Below are positions 32,062-41,566 of a stretch of DNA of 42,829 nucleotides, piece after piece. The stretch covers positions 1 through 42,829 of the forward strand of contig NZ_JBCNKR010000002.1 of assembly GCF_039595935.1 (NCBI RefSeq), written 5' to 3'. A model generated the notes under the pieces. It saw only the letters and a program-made list of their open reading frames with translations, made no database searches and was not told the origin of the DNA. Origin of the DNA: Flavobacterium sp. (lineage in GTDB: Bacteria > Bacteroidota > Bacteroidia > Flavobacteriales > Flavobacteriaceae). The translations under genes and the position numbers were made by a program. How positions within the stretch are numbered: the first letter of the stretch is position 1; every line of letters starts with the position of its first letter.

Positions 32062-34962
32062 TTGGAACCTACAAAATCATTTCAATTTTGTTTTGACATT
32101 AGTTTTGACAAAAATCTTAATGCCCATATTCCAACATCTTATATCGTTGAGAATACTGATGAAATTAAATATTTAGATAAAAAAGCAAGTCCCGGCGTAA
32201 TGCAGAGTTTCGGAATTGTTTTTGATGATTTAGATTCTAACACCAAAAAAATTCTAACAGCTTGCGAATCTTTAAAACCTGAATTTATTTTCAAGAAATT
32301 CAGCACCAAAATCAAATCGGCTAAAACTATTGCTGATTTACAAAAAGATTCAAAAATTGAGTTTGCCATTCGTCAGCATTTAAAATTTCATTTAAGTTCT
32401 TTTTACGATTTGATTGTAAAAGAACAATTTCCTTTGTCTTTAAATCTCGGACCAGAAAAAGATTTTTATCGTTCAAAAGTAAATATAGAACCTCTTTATT
32501 TTGAGCCGCAGATTCAGTTTGACAAACACGCTGAAGGAATTACTTATACCCTTTCGCTAAAAGAAAACGAAAAAGCTTTTCTGCCAATGGAAAGTAATGT
32601 GGATATTCTTTTAGATGAACCGGGCTGGTTAATTATCAATAAAAAATTAGGTCAGTTAAAAGAGCTGAATGCTAAAAAACTAATGCCTTTTTTGAAGAAA
32701 AAATCCATCGAAATTCCATCAAAATTAGTCGATGATTATTTCAAAAGTTTTATTCCGGAGATTGCTAAAAAAATTGATATTGAAGCTACTGGTTTCGAAA
32801 TTGAACTTCGGGACACATTAGTTTCCTGCTCGATTCAGCCAGTTTACGATTTCTTCAAAAACTGTTATTATCTCAACCTTTATTTTGATTACAACGGTTA
32901 TTCATTTGATGCGAGTAAAACGAAGAAAACACATTCTTTTGTAGATTTCAGTATTGCCAATGAACCGAAAATAATTCAATTCAAACGTAATACAGATGAA
33001 AATTTATATACAGAAAAATTAGAAGAAATTGGTTTAATAAAAATCAAGAATGAGTTATTTGGACTGAATTCTGAAGCTGAAATTTCAGATCCTTATATCA
33101 ATATTCAGTTAATAATCGATAATAAAGAAAAACTGAAAAGTTTAGGTTTTGATATTCAGAATTTAAAACTCGAAAGCAAAGAAATCATTACTTCAAATCA
33201 CACTATTTCGGCTTCAAAAGACACAAATGGAGATTGGTTTGATATTAAAATCATCATTACTGTTGGCAATTATAAAATTAATTTCAGCGAAATTATTCCA
33301 AATATAAAAAGTAAGGAAAGGCTTTTTGCATTGCCTGATGGAAACTATTTTTTAATTCCGCTGGAATGGTTCAGCAAATATGGTTCTCTGGCAAAACTGG
33401 CAAAAACAGAAGGAGAAACTTTGCTTTTACGCAAAAGCAATTTTACGGCTCTGGATGCCATTCCGGAAATCAAAGACGAAGTAACAGCTCAAGTTGAATA
33501 CGCAGCTTCTGATTTATTAAAAGCAACTTTAAGACCTTATCAGATTGATGGCGTGAAATGGCTTTTAGGTCATTTTAATTCCAATCATGGTGCTTGTCTG
33601 GCCGATGATATGGGACTTGGAAAGACATTACAGACTCTGGCAGTTTTGGTTGCCGTTCAGGAACAATTGGAATTTACGACTAAAACTACCAATTTTGATT
33701 TATTTGCCAACGAAACCACGATTGAAAGAGAACCGCTAAAAGCTTTGATTGTTTTACCTTCTTCATTGGTTTTTAACTGGTTTAATGAAGCTGGGAAATT
33801 CACGCCGCATTTTTCGAGAATGCAATATGTGGGCAATGACAGAAAACAATTAGCTGCAAGATTAGCCACAACAGATTTGATTTTTACGAGTTACAGCATC
33901 ATTCATCGTGATATTTCAGTTTTAGAAAAATACGATTTCCGTTATTTAATTTTGGACGAAAGTCAATACATTAAAAACAAGAATTCTAAGATTTTTAAAG
34001 CTATAAACAAAATAAGTACGGGTCATAAAATTGCTTTGAGCGGTACGCCAATCGAAAATTCGCTTGACGATTTATGGTCGCAGATGCAGTTTATAAATCC
34101 GGATATTCTGGGCAGTTATAATTTTTTTGTTGACAATTTTAAAAATCCAATTGAGAAAAAGCAGAACGAAGATGTTTTATCTGAATTGAAAAATCTCGTT
34201 CAGCCTTATATTTTAAGACGAACTAAAGAACAGGTTTTAAAAGATTTACCAGAATTATCAGAGCAGATTTACTATTGCGATATGGATCCTGAACAGGAAA
34301 AATTATACGAACAGGAAAAATCAAAAGCTCGTAATTTCCTTTTAAAAACTGATGGCTCAGGTCCGGATAAAATCAGCATTATTAATACGTTGATGAAGTT
34401 AAGACAATTGAGTAATCACCCAAAAATGGTCGATCAGGAATCTGAAATTGATTCGGGAAAATATATTGCGGTTACTAATTATCTTGAAAATTTGGTAAAA
34501 GCAAAACAGAAAGTAATCATTTTCAGTTCGTTTGTTACCAACCTGAATTTTTATACAGATTGGTGCAAAGAAAACAAAATAACGTATTGTGAAATTACTG
34601 GCGAAACTCCTGCAAGTAAAAGAGAACAAGAAGTAAAATTATTTCAGGAAAAAGAAGAACCTTTATTATTTTTTATTTCGCTAAAAGCCGGTGGTGTTGG
34701 TTTGAATATTACAAAAGCGTCTTATGTTTTATTTTTAGATCCGTGGTGGAATCCTTTTGCTGAAAAACAGGGAGTTGGACGAGCGCACCGAATTGGACAG
34801 TTAAATAAAGTAAACGTAATTCGTTTTATTTCTAAAAATACGGTGGAAGAAAAAATCATCAAACTGCAGGAAAACAAAAAGCTTTTATCAGATTCGCTTC
34901 TTGAAGAAAGTTATATCAATGATGAAATTGAAGCCAATTTAGAATACATTCTGAATTCTTAA
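32062..34962 (+). CDS. SNF2-family DEAD/DEAH-box helicase
   Basis: A 966-residue Swi2/Snf2-type ATPase that translocates on double-stranded DNA. The helicase core starts near residue 490: Q-type RPYQIDGVKWL, Walker A DDMGLGKTLQT (near 520), Walker B LDESQYIKN (DESQ, near 635), LSGTPIEN (motif III), and in the second lobe FISLKAGGVGLNIT and GVGRAHRIGQ (motifs V and VI). The first 450 residues form an accessory region without a recognised domain. The start is TTG 32062, directly preceded by an in-frame stop (TAA 32056-32058). It may remodel nucleoprotein complexes in transcription or repair. Confidence 0.92.
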   Translation: MEPTKSFQFCFDISFDKNLNAHIPTSYIVENTDEIKYLDKKASPGVMQSFGIVFDDLDSNTKKILTACESLKPEFIFKKFSTKIKSAKTIADLQKDSKIEFAIRQHLKFHLSSFYDLIVKEQFPLSLNLGPEKDFYRSKVNIEPLYFEPQIQFDKHAEGITYTLSLKENEKAFLPMESNVDILLDEPGWLIINKKLGQLKELNAKKLMPFLKKKSIEIPSKLVDDYFKSFIPEIAKKIDIEATGFEIELRDTLVSCSIQPVYDFFKNCYYLNLYFDYNGYSFDASKTKKTHSFVDFSIANEPKIIQFKRNTDENLYTEKLEEIGLIKIKNELFGLNSEAEISDPYINIQLIIDNKEKLKSLGFDIQNLKLESKEIITSNHTISASKDTNGDWFDIKIIITVGNYKINFSEIIPNIKSKERLFALPDGNYFLIPLEWFSKYGSLAKLAKTEGETLLLRKSNFTALDAIPEIKDEVTAQVEYAASDLLKATLRPYQIDGVKWLLGHFNSNHGACLADDMGLGKTLQTLAVLVAVQEQLEFTTKTTNFDLFANETTIEREPLKALIVLPSSLVFNWFNEAGKFTPHFSRMQYVGNDRKQLAARLATTDLIFTSYSIIHRDISVLEKYDFRYLILDESQYIKNKNSKIFKAINKISTGHKIALSGTPIENSLDDLWSQMQFINPDILGSYNFFVDNFKNPIEKKQNEDVLSELKNLVQPYILRRTKEQVLKDLPELSEQIYYCDMDPEQEKLYEQEKSKARNFLLKTDGSGPDKISIINTLMKLRQLSNHPKMVDQESEIDSGKYIAVTNYLENLVKAKQKVIIFSSFVTNLNFYTDWCKENKITYCEITGETPASKREQEVKLFQEKEEPLLFFISLKAGGVGLNITKASYVLFLDPWWNPFAEKQGVGRAHRIGQLNKVNVIRFISKNTVEEKIIKLQENKKLLSDSLLEESYINDEIEANLEYILNS

Positions 34963-35039
34963 AATTGCCCGATCCAATAAAATAGCATCTTATTACGTTT
35001 AATAAAATTCTTATATTTACAATCTTACAACGTAATAAG

Positions 35040-36299
35040 ATGCCAAAATTTTTATATCAAAGCTTAATTGCGCTTTTTATTTTTACTTCGGCGAAAGCCC
35101 AGGAAATACAAACTGAAGTAGTTCCTCCATATAATATCAAAACCGTAACTTTTGTTCAGAATGGCAATAATGTCGTTCCTATATTTCCATTAGGCGATTC
35201 ATTTGAATTCCAATTTGATGATTTATTTGGCAATGAGGCCAACTATTATTTTGAAATCACACATTGCGATTATAACTGGAAACCTACAGATATTCCTAAA
35301 ACGGATTATCTGAGAGGCTTTGACGGACAGCGAATTATGGATTATTCTAATTCTTTTAATACACTGCAGATTTATTCGCATTACCGTCTTTCTTTCCCAA
35401 ATCAATTTGTTACCCAAATTAGATTATCAGGAAATTATATTCTGAAAATTTTAAATGAAGATAAAGAAGTAGTTTTCTCGAGAAAGTTTATTGTTTATGA
35501 AGAACATTGTACGGTTGCCGCACAGGTAAGAAGAACCCGAAACCTCAGCAATATTGATTATAAACAAAATCTGGATTTTACAATTGCTTCAAACGATATT
35601 ACGTTTCAGACGCCAACACAAAATGTAAAAGTGCTTTTATTGCAAAACGGAAATTTTAATACTGCGATTAAAAATGTTCCGCCACAATATACAATTGGAA
35701 ATCAACTGGTTTATAAGTATGACGGAGAGACTCAGTTTTGGGGCGGAAATGAATTTTTATATTTTGAAAATAAAGACATTCGTGCTGCCAATAATAATGT
35801 AGGCCGCGTTGGTACCAATAGTGATATTTACAATGCGTATTTGTATACCAATGCTGCAAGGGGAAACCAGATTTATACCAACTATGATGATGTAAACGGA
35901 AATTTTGTTGTGAAAAACATAAATGGTTCAGACAACAGCATTGAAGCTGATTATGCCTGGGTTTATTTTACTCTTTCGGCACCGGCTTTCAGGCTTAACA
36001 AGGACATTTATATTACCGGAATGTTCAACAATTACAGCCTTTCGCCAGAATATAAAATGGATTACAATACGGATAAAGCTGTTTTTGAAAAGGCTGTTAT
36101 GATCAAACAAGGTTTTACTAATTTTCAATATACAGTTGCTGATAAAAAGGGAAATATTGATTATGAAAATGCGATTGACGGTAATTTTTATCAGACAGAA
36201 AATGAGTATACGATTTTAGTTTATTACAAAGAAAGTGTAGATCGTTATCAAAGAGTGATTGGAAAAGGCAACGCAAACTCCATAAATATAGTTAATTAA
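35040..36299 (+). CDS. type IX secretion system plug protein (DUF5103)
   Basis: A 419-residue exported protein (signal peptide ending TSAKAQ) of the DUF5103 family. In Flavobacterium johnsoniae the homologue is the Plug that blocks the periplasmic side of the SprA translocon channel in the absence of PorV (Lauber et al. 2018). Recognisable segments include YEITHCDYNWKPTDI-like FEITHCDYNWKPTDI, RIMDYSNSFNT, RLSGNYILKIL and YRLSFPNQFVTQIRLSG. It probably acts in the periplasm at the outer membrane. It is a single-gene unit with a weak -7 box (TATATTTA near 35013). Confidence 0.9.
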   Translation: MPKFLYQSLIALFIFTSAKAQEIQTEVVPPYNIKTVTFVQNGNNVVPIFPLGDSFEFQFDDLFGNEANYYFEITHCDYNWKPTDIPKTDYLRGFDGQRIMDYSNSFNTLQIYSHYRLSFPNQFVTQIRLSGNYILKILNEDKEVVFSRKFIVYEEHCTVAAQVRRTRNLSNIDYKQNLDFTIASNDITFQTPTQNVKVLLLQNGNFNTAIKNVPPQYTIGNQLVYKYDGETQFWGGNEFLYFENKDIRAANNNVGRVGTNSDIYNAYLYTNAARGNQIYTNYDDVNGNFVVKNINGSDNSIEADYAWVYFTLSAPAFRLNKDIYITGMFNNYSLSPEYKMDYNTDKAVFEKAVMIKQGFTNFQYTVADKKGNIDYENAIDGNFYQTENEYTILVYYKESVDRYQRVIGKGNANSINIVN

Positions 36300-36337
36300 A
36301 ACATTGTTAAGGTTTTAGGTTTCCTAGTTTTTTTTCG

Positions 36338-36345
36338 TAGCTTTG
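36338..36345 (+). promoter_or_regulatory. -7 promoter element of apaG
   Basis: TAGCTTTG is an exact TAnnTTTG match, 31 bases before the ATG at 36377. Confidence 0.5.
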
Positions 36346-36376
36346 TACCTATAACACACAGATTTACTAGGTTAGT

Positions 36377-36763
36377 ATGGTTTCTCAAATTACTCGAGGC
36401 ATAAAAATATCAGTTTTAACTAGTTTTGAAGGCACTTACTTCAAAAACTACAAGATCCATTTTGCTTTTAGTTATGTAGTTACAATCGAAAATCATAGTA
36501 AAGATTCTGTACAATTAACTTCTCGCCACTGGGAAATTTTCGATTCTCTAAATGATTTAGATATTGTTGACGGTGAAGGTGTTATTGGTAAAAAACCTGT
36601 TTTAAAACCAGGCGAAAACCATACTTACAGCTCTGGCTGTTTATTATCATCTCCTTATGGTGCCATGAAAGGTCATTTTAATATGATCAATTTCACGACA
36701 ACTAAAACATTCAAAGTAATTGTGCCTACTTTTAGAATGTGCGCTCCTTTTGCATTGAACTAA
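36377..36763 (+). CDS. apaG: ApaG-family protein
   Basis: A 128-residue cytoplasmic protein with a single ApaG (FN3-like beta-sandwich) domain: I-S-V-L-T-S-F near the N-terminus, YVVTIENHSKDSVQLTSRHW, the glycine-rich VDGEGVIGKKPVLKPGE and YSSGCLLSSPYGAMKGHF. It is described as associated with Co2+/Mg2+ resistance, and mammalian relatives are F-box or polymerase-associated modules. Its biochemical role is uncertain. The stop codon abuts the end of the convergent pdeM gene with no gap. Confidence 0.93.
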   Translation: MVSQITRGIKISVLTSFEGTYFKNYKIHFAFSYVVTIENHSKDSVQLTSRHWEIFDSLNDLDIVDGEGVIGKKPVLKPGENHTYSSGCLLSSPYGAMKGHFNMINFTTTKTFKVIVPTFRMCAPFALN

Positions 36764-37396
36764 TCAACGTTTTATTTCGATTACCTCATCGTTAGTAATA
36801 GCGTAAACTTTGTCGTTTTCTTCTGGAAATAAATAAAAATTGCCTGTAAATTCTCCAAAAGAAGGAAAAATCATTTGATGCGGTTTTCTAAAAAAACAGG
36901 ATAAACTCAAGAATTGTTTTCCCAATCCTTTTAGTTTGATTCCCGGATGAATGTGTCCGCATAAATTAAAAAAGTTTTCTCTTGTTGTTGGGTGATGCGT
37001 TAAAAGAAAATCATCAATAATTAATTCTTCGTAGATTTCGATATTTAAATCGGCATAGTTTTTCTTTGAGATGATGTCGTGATTGCCTTCAATTAAAATA
37101 ATCTGCTGCGAAACGGTTTTAGTCCAATCAGAGAAAAAATTCCATTCGTTATTAATTTTACTGTGAAACAAATCTCCGAGGAAAATAATAGTTTCAGCAT
37201 CAAATAAATGTAAAACTTCATTTAATCGGGTAAAATTTTCTAAAACTGCTTTTTCAGGAATCGCCATTCCGTGTTTTCTGAAATGCGCAATTTTTCCTAA
37301 GTGCAAATCAGAAATAAAGAGAATTTTCTTTTCTTCCCAAAAAGCAGCACCAGATTGATGTAAAACGAAATTTTGATTGTTGATGTTGATATTCAT
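36764..37396 (-). CDS. pdeM: ligase-associated metallophosphoesterase PdeM
   Basis: A 210-residue calcineurin-like metallophosphoesterase of the LHR-Lig cluster (also called MPE). Metal-binding motifs are ISDLHLGK (near residue 31), LGDLFHSK (near 73), EGNHD (near 99) and GHIHPG (near 146). Its characterised relative is an Mn2+-dependent DNA endonuclease/phosphodiesterase that acts in repair with the partner helicase and ligase. It starts 5 bases after the helicase stop, so it is the last gene of this operon. Confidence 0.92.
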   Translation of the reverse strand: MNININNQNFVLHQSGAAFWEEKKILFISDLHLGKIAHFRKHGMAIPEKAVLENFTRLNEVLHLFDAETIIFLGDLFHSKINNEWNFFSDWTKTVSQQIILIEGNHDIISKKNYADLNIEIYEELIIDDFLLTHHPTTRENFFNLCGHIHPGIKLKGLGKQFLSLSCFFRKPHQMIFPSFGEFTGNFYLFPEENDKVYAITNDEVIEIKR

Positions 37397-37401
37397 ATTC
37401 T

Positions 37402-39861
37402 TTATTTCATATAACTCGCCGTCATTTTTTTAATTCTTTCCTGCAAAGTTTCGCTTGATATTTTCTCTCGCAAACGATCTGTAATTATCGGAAAACTAAA
37501 CGGCGTTGGCTTTTTACATTGTTTCCAGACAATATTTTGACTGTTAATTCTTTCCATTGCCTGAATCAAACGTCCTTCTTCTAACTGATGTTCAAAGGTT
37601 TCGATAAAAGCCTGCTGCAAAAGTAAATTATCGGGTTCATAATCTCTAAAAACTTCAAAAAGCAATTGCGAACCGCTTTGTAAATGTTTTGTTTTAACTG
37701 GTTTTCCTGGCATTCCGGTAAAAACCAAACCGGCGATTACGGCAATATCCCTGAATTTTCGGCGCGCCATTTCGGTTGAATTTAAACTTTTCTGCAAATC
37801 ATGATGCACATATTCTGTCGTGAATAAATTATTATCAAAAACCGATTCCATATCAATTTCCTGATCAGAAAGCAGTTCAAATCCGTAATCGTTGTAAGCA
37901 AGTGAAAATGTGATTGGCGACAGCAAACTAATTCGATACGAAATTAAACTTGCCATTGCTTCATGAACATAACGACCTTCAAACGGATAAAAAATCGCGT
38001 GATAACCTTCTCTTGTTTTAAACGTTTCAATTAAAAATTCATTGTTATTGGGTACAATACTTTCTTTTCGTTGTCTGTCAAAAATAGGTTTTAAAGCTTT
38101 TAGTTCGGGAGTCAAATTGTCTGTGTTTGCAGTATACAATTCTTCCCGAAGCAATTCACTCATTTGTGCCGATAAAGTCATTCTTCCTCCCATCCAGCTC
38201 ACAACTCTCGCTGTTTTCTTTGGATCAGCTTTTCGAACCAAAACCTGCATGTTTTTTATCTGAAACAATTCAAGTCGTCTTCCGGCAAAAGTAAAAACGT
38301 CTCCTCTTTGTAATTTTGAAGCAAACCATTCTTCGACAGTTCCTATAAATCCTCCGCCAAGAAATTTTACGTTTAAAACAGCATCGCCTACAATAGTTCC
38401 CATTTGCATTCTGTGATGCATGGCAATAAAACGACTGTTGATTTTATAACGTCCGTCTTCTTCAATTTCTACTTTTTTAAATTCGTCGTAAGCTTGTAAA
38501 CTCTGGCTTCCGTTTGTAATGAAATTCAAAATCCAGTTCCAGTTTTCTTTGGTTATATTTTGATAACAGAAAGTTGTTTTTACTTCTTCGTAAATTTCAT
38601 CTGGAAAAAATCCATCAGAAACGGCTAGCGTATTTAAATATTGAACCAAAACATCCCAACTGTTTAAATACGGCATTCGGTCTTCGACAACGGTTTTGGC
38701 AACCGCTTTTTTTAATGCCGAAGCTTCTATTAATTCCATTGCGTGTGTGGCGAGAAAATAAATCATACTTTCTTTTCCTGGCTGGTGTCCGCTTCTTCCT
38801 GCTCTTTGCAGAAATCTCGCAACGCCCTTCGGTCCGCCAACTTGGATAATCGTTTCAACAGGAGCAAAATCAACACCAAGATCTAAACTCGAAGTACAAA
38901 TGACTACTTTTAATTCTTCGTTTCTAATGGCATCTTCGACCCATAAACGGGTTTCTCTGCTGATGCTTCCGTGGTGCATTGCGATTTCTCCGGCAAATTC
39001 AGGATATCTTTCTAAAATCGCCTGAAACCAAATTTCGCAAGCTGAACGTACATTCGTAAAAATCAAAGTTGTTTTACTTCTTCGGATAATTTTTGCAACC
39101 TCATCAATCAAATGCAAACCCATGTGTCCGCGCCACGGATAGGTTTCCATTTTTTCAGGTAGAATCGATTCTATTTTTATTTTTTTATTGATGTGGGCTT
39201 TTATTAAAACCGAGTTTTTATAAGCTTCCGTATCGTGTCCCAATAAAACTTCCTGCGCCAATTCGAGATTGCCAATTGTTGCAGAAATTCCCCAGATTTT
39301 CATTTTTGGCGCGATTGTTTTTAATCTCGAAAGTGCCAATTCCATTTGCACGCCACGTTTGGTTCCCATTAATTCGTGCCATTCGTCAACTACAATTGCA
39401 CCGCAATTGGCAAATGTTTTTCCGTATTGTTTTGATGCTAACAAAAGCTGTAAACTTTCAGGCGTTGTAATTAATAGATCGGGCATTTTGTTTTTCTGCT
39501 TCGTTCTTTCGCTTTGCGAAGTATCTCCAGACCGAATTCCGACAGTTAAAGGCAAACCTAAATCGGTAATAATTCGTTCCGCAGCTTGTTTTATTTCTAC
39601 AGAAAGCGCTCGTAATGGCGTAATCCAGATGGCTTTTAATCCGGGTTTGTGTTTGGTTTTATAATCGGGATTTTTTTTGATGTAATCGAGAACTACAGGA
39701 AACCACAAAGCATAGGTTTTTCCGCTTCCGGTTGGCGCGTTTAATAAACCGTTTTTTCCTTGCAGAAAAGCCGTCCAGGTTTGCGTCTGGAATGGAAAAG
39801 ATTTCCACCCCTGACTTTTAAACCAGTTTTCGGCAATTGTATATAGTTCTTCTCTGTTCAT
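37402..39861 (-). CDS. ligase-associated DNA damage response DEXH helicase (Lhr-Core)
   Basis: An 819-residue superfamily 2 3'-5' helicase. Motifs: Q/I NAPTGSGKTYALW (near residue 38-50), Ia WITPLRALSVE, Walker B VVDEWHEL (near 156, DEWH as in Lhr proteins), III ISATIGN, and VI GPKGVARFLQRAGRSGH. The C-terminal part (about 450-800) carries the winged-helix and Lhr-specific domains. It unwinds RNA:DNA or DNA duplexes ahead of repair by the partner ligase and nucleases. It is separated from the ligase gene by an inverted repeat of about 90 bases. Confidence 0.94.
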   Translation of the reverse strand: MNREELYTIAENWFKSQGWKSFPFQTQTWTAFLQGKNGLLNAPTGSGKTYALWFPVVLDYIKKNPDYKTKHKPGLKAIWITPLRALSVEIKQAAERIITDLGLPLTVGIRSGDTSQSERTKQKNKMPDLLITTPESLQLLLASKQYGKTFANCGAIVVDEWHELMGTKRGVQMELALSRLKTIAPKMKIWGISATIGNLELAQEVLLGHDTEAYKNSVLIKAHINKKIKIESILPEKMETYPWRGHMGLHLIDEVAKIIRRSKTTLIFTNVRSACEIWFQAILERYPEFAGEIAMHHGSISRETRLWVEDAIRNEELKVVICTSSLDLGVDFAPVETIIQVGGPKGVARFLQRAGRSGHQPGKESMIYFLATHAMELIEASALKKAVAKTVVEDRMPYLNSWDVLVQYLNTLAVSDGFFPDEIYEEVKTTFCYQNITKENWNWILNFITNGSQSLQAYDEFKKVEIEEDGRYKINSRFIAMHHRMQMGTIVGDAVLNVKFLGGGFIGTVEEWFASKLQRGDVFTFAGRRLELFQIKNMQVLVRKADPKKTARVVSWMGGRMTLSAQMSELLREELYTANTDNLTPELKALKPIFDRQRKESIVPNNNEFLIETFKTREGYHAIFYPFEGRYVHEAMASLISYRISLLSPITFSLAYNDYGFELLSDQEIDMESVFDNNLFTTEYVHHDLQKSLNSTEMARRKFRDIAVIAGLVFTGMPGKPVKTKHLQSGSQLLFEVFRDYEPDNLLLQQAFIETFEHQLEEGRLIQAMERINSQNIVWKQCKKPTPFSFPIITDRLREKISSETLQERIKKMTASYMK

Positions 39862-39867
39862 TTTTTT

Positions 39868-39957
39868 AGGTTCAGAGTTGCAAAGGCTCAGAGGGACAAA
39901 GTTTAATTGTTTCGTATTTTTTTCTTTGAAACTCTGTTACTTTGTCCCTTTGAACCT
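39868..39957. repeat. inverted repeat inside the LHR-Lig operon
   Basis: AGGTTCA (39868-39874) pairs with TGAACCT (39951-39957), and GGGACAAAGT (39893-39902) pairs with ACTTTGTCCC (39939-39948). It occupies the whole gap between the ligase stop and the helicase start, and begins 1 base after the ligase stop codon. Confidence 0.75.
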
Positions 39958-39958
39958 A

Positions 39959-41560
39959 TTACGAAATCATATTTTTTAAATCTTCAATAGAATTAGCTTC
40001 TTCTATTTTTTTGTCTTGTCGCCATCTCAAAATTCTTGGAAATCTTGTTGCGATTCCGCTTTTATGTCTTTTCGAAAGTGAAATTCCTTCGAAACCAATT
40101 TCAAAAACTAATTTTGGTGTGACACTTCGAACGGGGCCAAAGCGTTCTAAAGTATTCTTCTTTATAAAATCATCTACTTTTCTGAATTCAGCATCGGTTA
40201 AACCGGAATAGGCTTTTGCGAAAGTTACGAGTTCTTTTTCGCCGTTTTCATTGTTTTGCCAAAGCGCAAAAGTATAATCGGTAAACAAATTCGAGCGTCG
40301 ACCGTGTCCGCGCATGGCGTAAGTAAGAACGGCATCAATTACCAACGGTTCGATTTTCCATTTCCACCAATCGCCTTTTTTTCTTCCAATCTGATAGGGC
40401 GAAGTATTTCTTTTCAACATCAAACCTTCACTTTTCATTTCGCGGGCGCGTTCCCTTTCTTTTGCAACATCTTCCCATGAAGTTAGAGAAACTCTTTCTG
40501 AAAGTCGGAATGAGGTTGTTAAGTCTTTGATTTCATTGTACAAATCTTCCAGTAATTTTCTTCTTTCTATATACGGAAGATTTCTAATATCTTTTCCTTC
40601 CCATTCTAAAATATCGTAAGCTTTTAGAATAACCGGAACTTTTTCCAGCAGATTTGTCGATATAGTTTTTCTCCCAATTCTGGCCTGTAAATCATTAAAA
40701 GTTCCAATTTGATTATCGGGAAAAGCCAAAATTTCGGCATCGATCACAGTTCCGTTTGGAATAATTCCTGCGAAAGACTGAAACTCCGGATATTTATCGG
40801 TAACCAGCTCCTCGCCTCTTGACCAAACGTAAATTTCATCGTCACGAATAATGGTTTGCGAACGAATTCCATCCCATTTATGTTCGATTGACCAATCTTC
40901 GGGATTTCCTAAGTCTTCGATTTCGCCTTCAATTGGATACGCCAAATAAAACGGATATGGTTTTGATAAATAATCTGAACTTTTTTCATCCAGAATCAAT
41001 TCCTGAAATGTGATCGTATTTGGATTCCAATTTCCCATTAATTTATAAGCCAGCGCATCTTCATCTACATTTTCTGCTTTTGATAAAGCCCTTGTCATAA
41101 GTTTTTGGCTTACGCCGATTCTGAAACTTCCTGTGATTAATTTGGTAAAAACAAAACGCTCATAATAATTAAGCGCCATCCAGTTTTGCTGTAAATATTC
41201 TTTTTTCTCCGAATCGGTTTTTCTCTTTAAAGCAATGATTTCCTGAAGAAATTCAGTTAGACTTTTATCGGAATGTTCATTAGTTGTTGGAATTATCAGT
41301 GCAATAGTTTCAGCCAAATCTCCCACAATATGATAACTTTCTTCAAAAAGCCACAACGGAATATTCGCCAATTCGTTTGCCCAAAGTCTTAATAAAGTCG
41401 TATTTACAGGTCTCGGCGGACGACGGTGCGATAGAATGGCAATTGTCCATACTTTATCTTCTGGCGAGGCATTTTTAAAATACGTCGTCAGCGCATCGAC
41501 TTTTACATTCGTTTTATTTGAACTGTCCAGTGTTTTTATGAGTTGGGCGAAATTTTTCAT
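39959..41560 (-). CDS. ATP-dependent DNA ligase of the LHR-Lig cluster
   Basis: A 533-residue ligase that seals DNA nicks using ATP. The adenylation motif is EHKWDGIRS with the nucleophile Lys near residue 229. Other ligase motifs visible are VWSRGEE (motif III-like), VIDAEILAF (motif IIIa), EGLMLKRNTSPYQIGRKKGD (motifs IV-V region) and WWKWKI. An N-terminal DNA-binding domain (about 1-200) precedes. It starts 6 bases after the exonuclease gene and is followed by the 39868 repeat. Confidence 0.95.
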   Translation of the reverse strand: MKNFAQLIKTLDSSNKTNVKVDALTTYFKNASPEDKVWTIAILSHRRPPRPVNTTLLRLWANELANIPLWLFEESYHIVGDLAETIALIIPTTNEHSDKSLTEFLQEIIALKRKTDSEKKEYLQQNWMALNYYERFVFTKLITGSFRIGVSQKLMTRALSKAENVDEDALAYKLMGNWNPNTITFQELILDEKSSDYLSKPYPFYLAYPIEGEIEDLGNPEDWSIEHKWDGIRSQTIIRDDEIYVWSRGEELVTDKYPEFQSFAGIIPNGTVIDAEILAFPDNQIGTFNDLQARIGRKTISTNLLEKVPVILKAYDILEWEGKDIRNLPYIERRKLLEDLYNEIKDLTTSFRLSERVSLTSWEDVAKERERAREMKSEGLMLKRNTSPYQIGRKKGDWWKWKIEPLVIDAVLTYAMRGHGRRSNLFTDYTFALWQNNENGEKELVTFAKAYSGLTDAEFRKVDDFIKKNTLERFGPVRSVTPKLVFEIGFEGISLSKRHKSGIATRFPRILRWRQDKKIEEANSIEDLKNMIS

Positions 41561-41566
41561 TTACAT

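Noticed and set aside
39269..39664. 131-codon plus-strand frame opposite the Lhr-type helicase
   Set aside because: It lies fully inside conserved helicase motifs on the other strand and reads as a composition-driven shadow.
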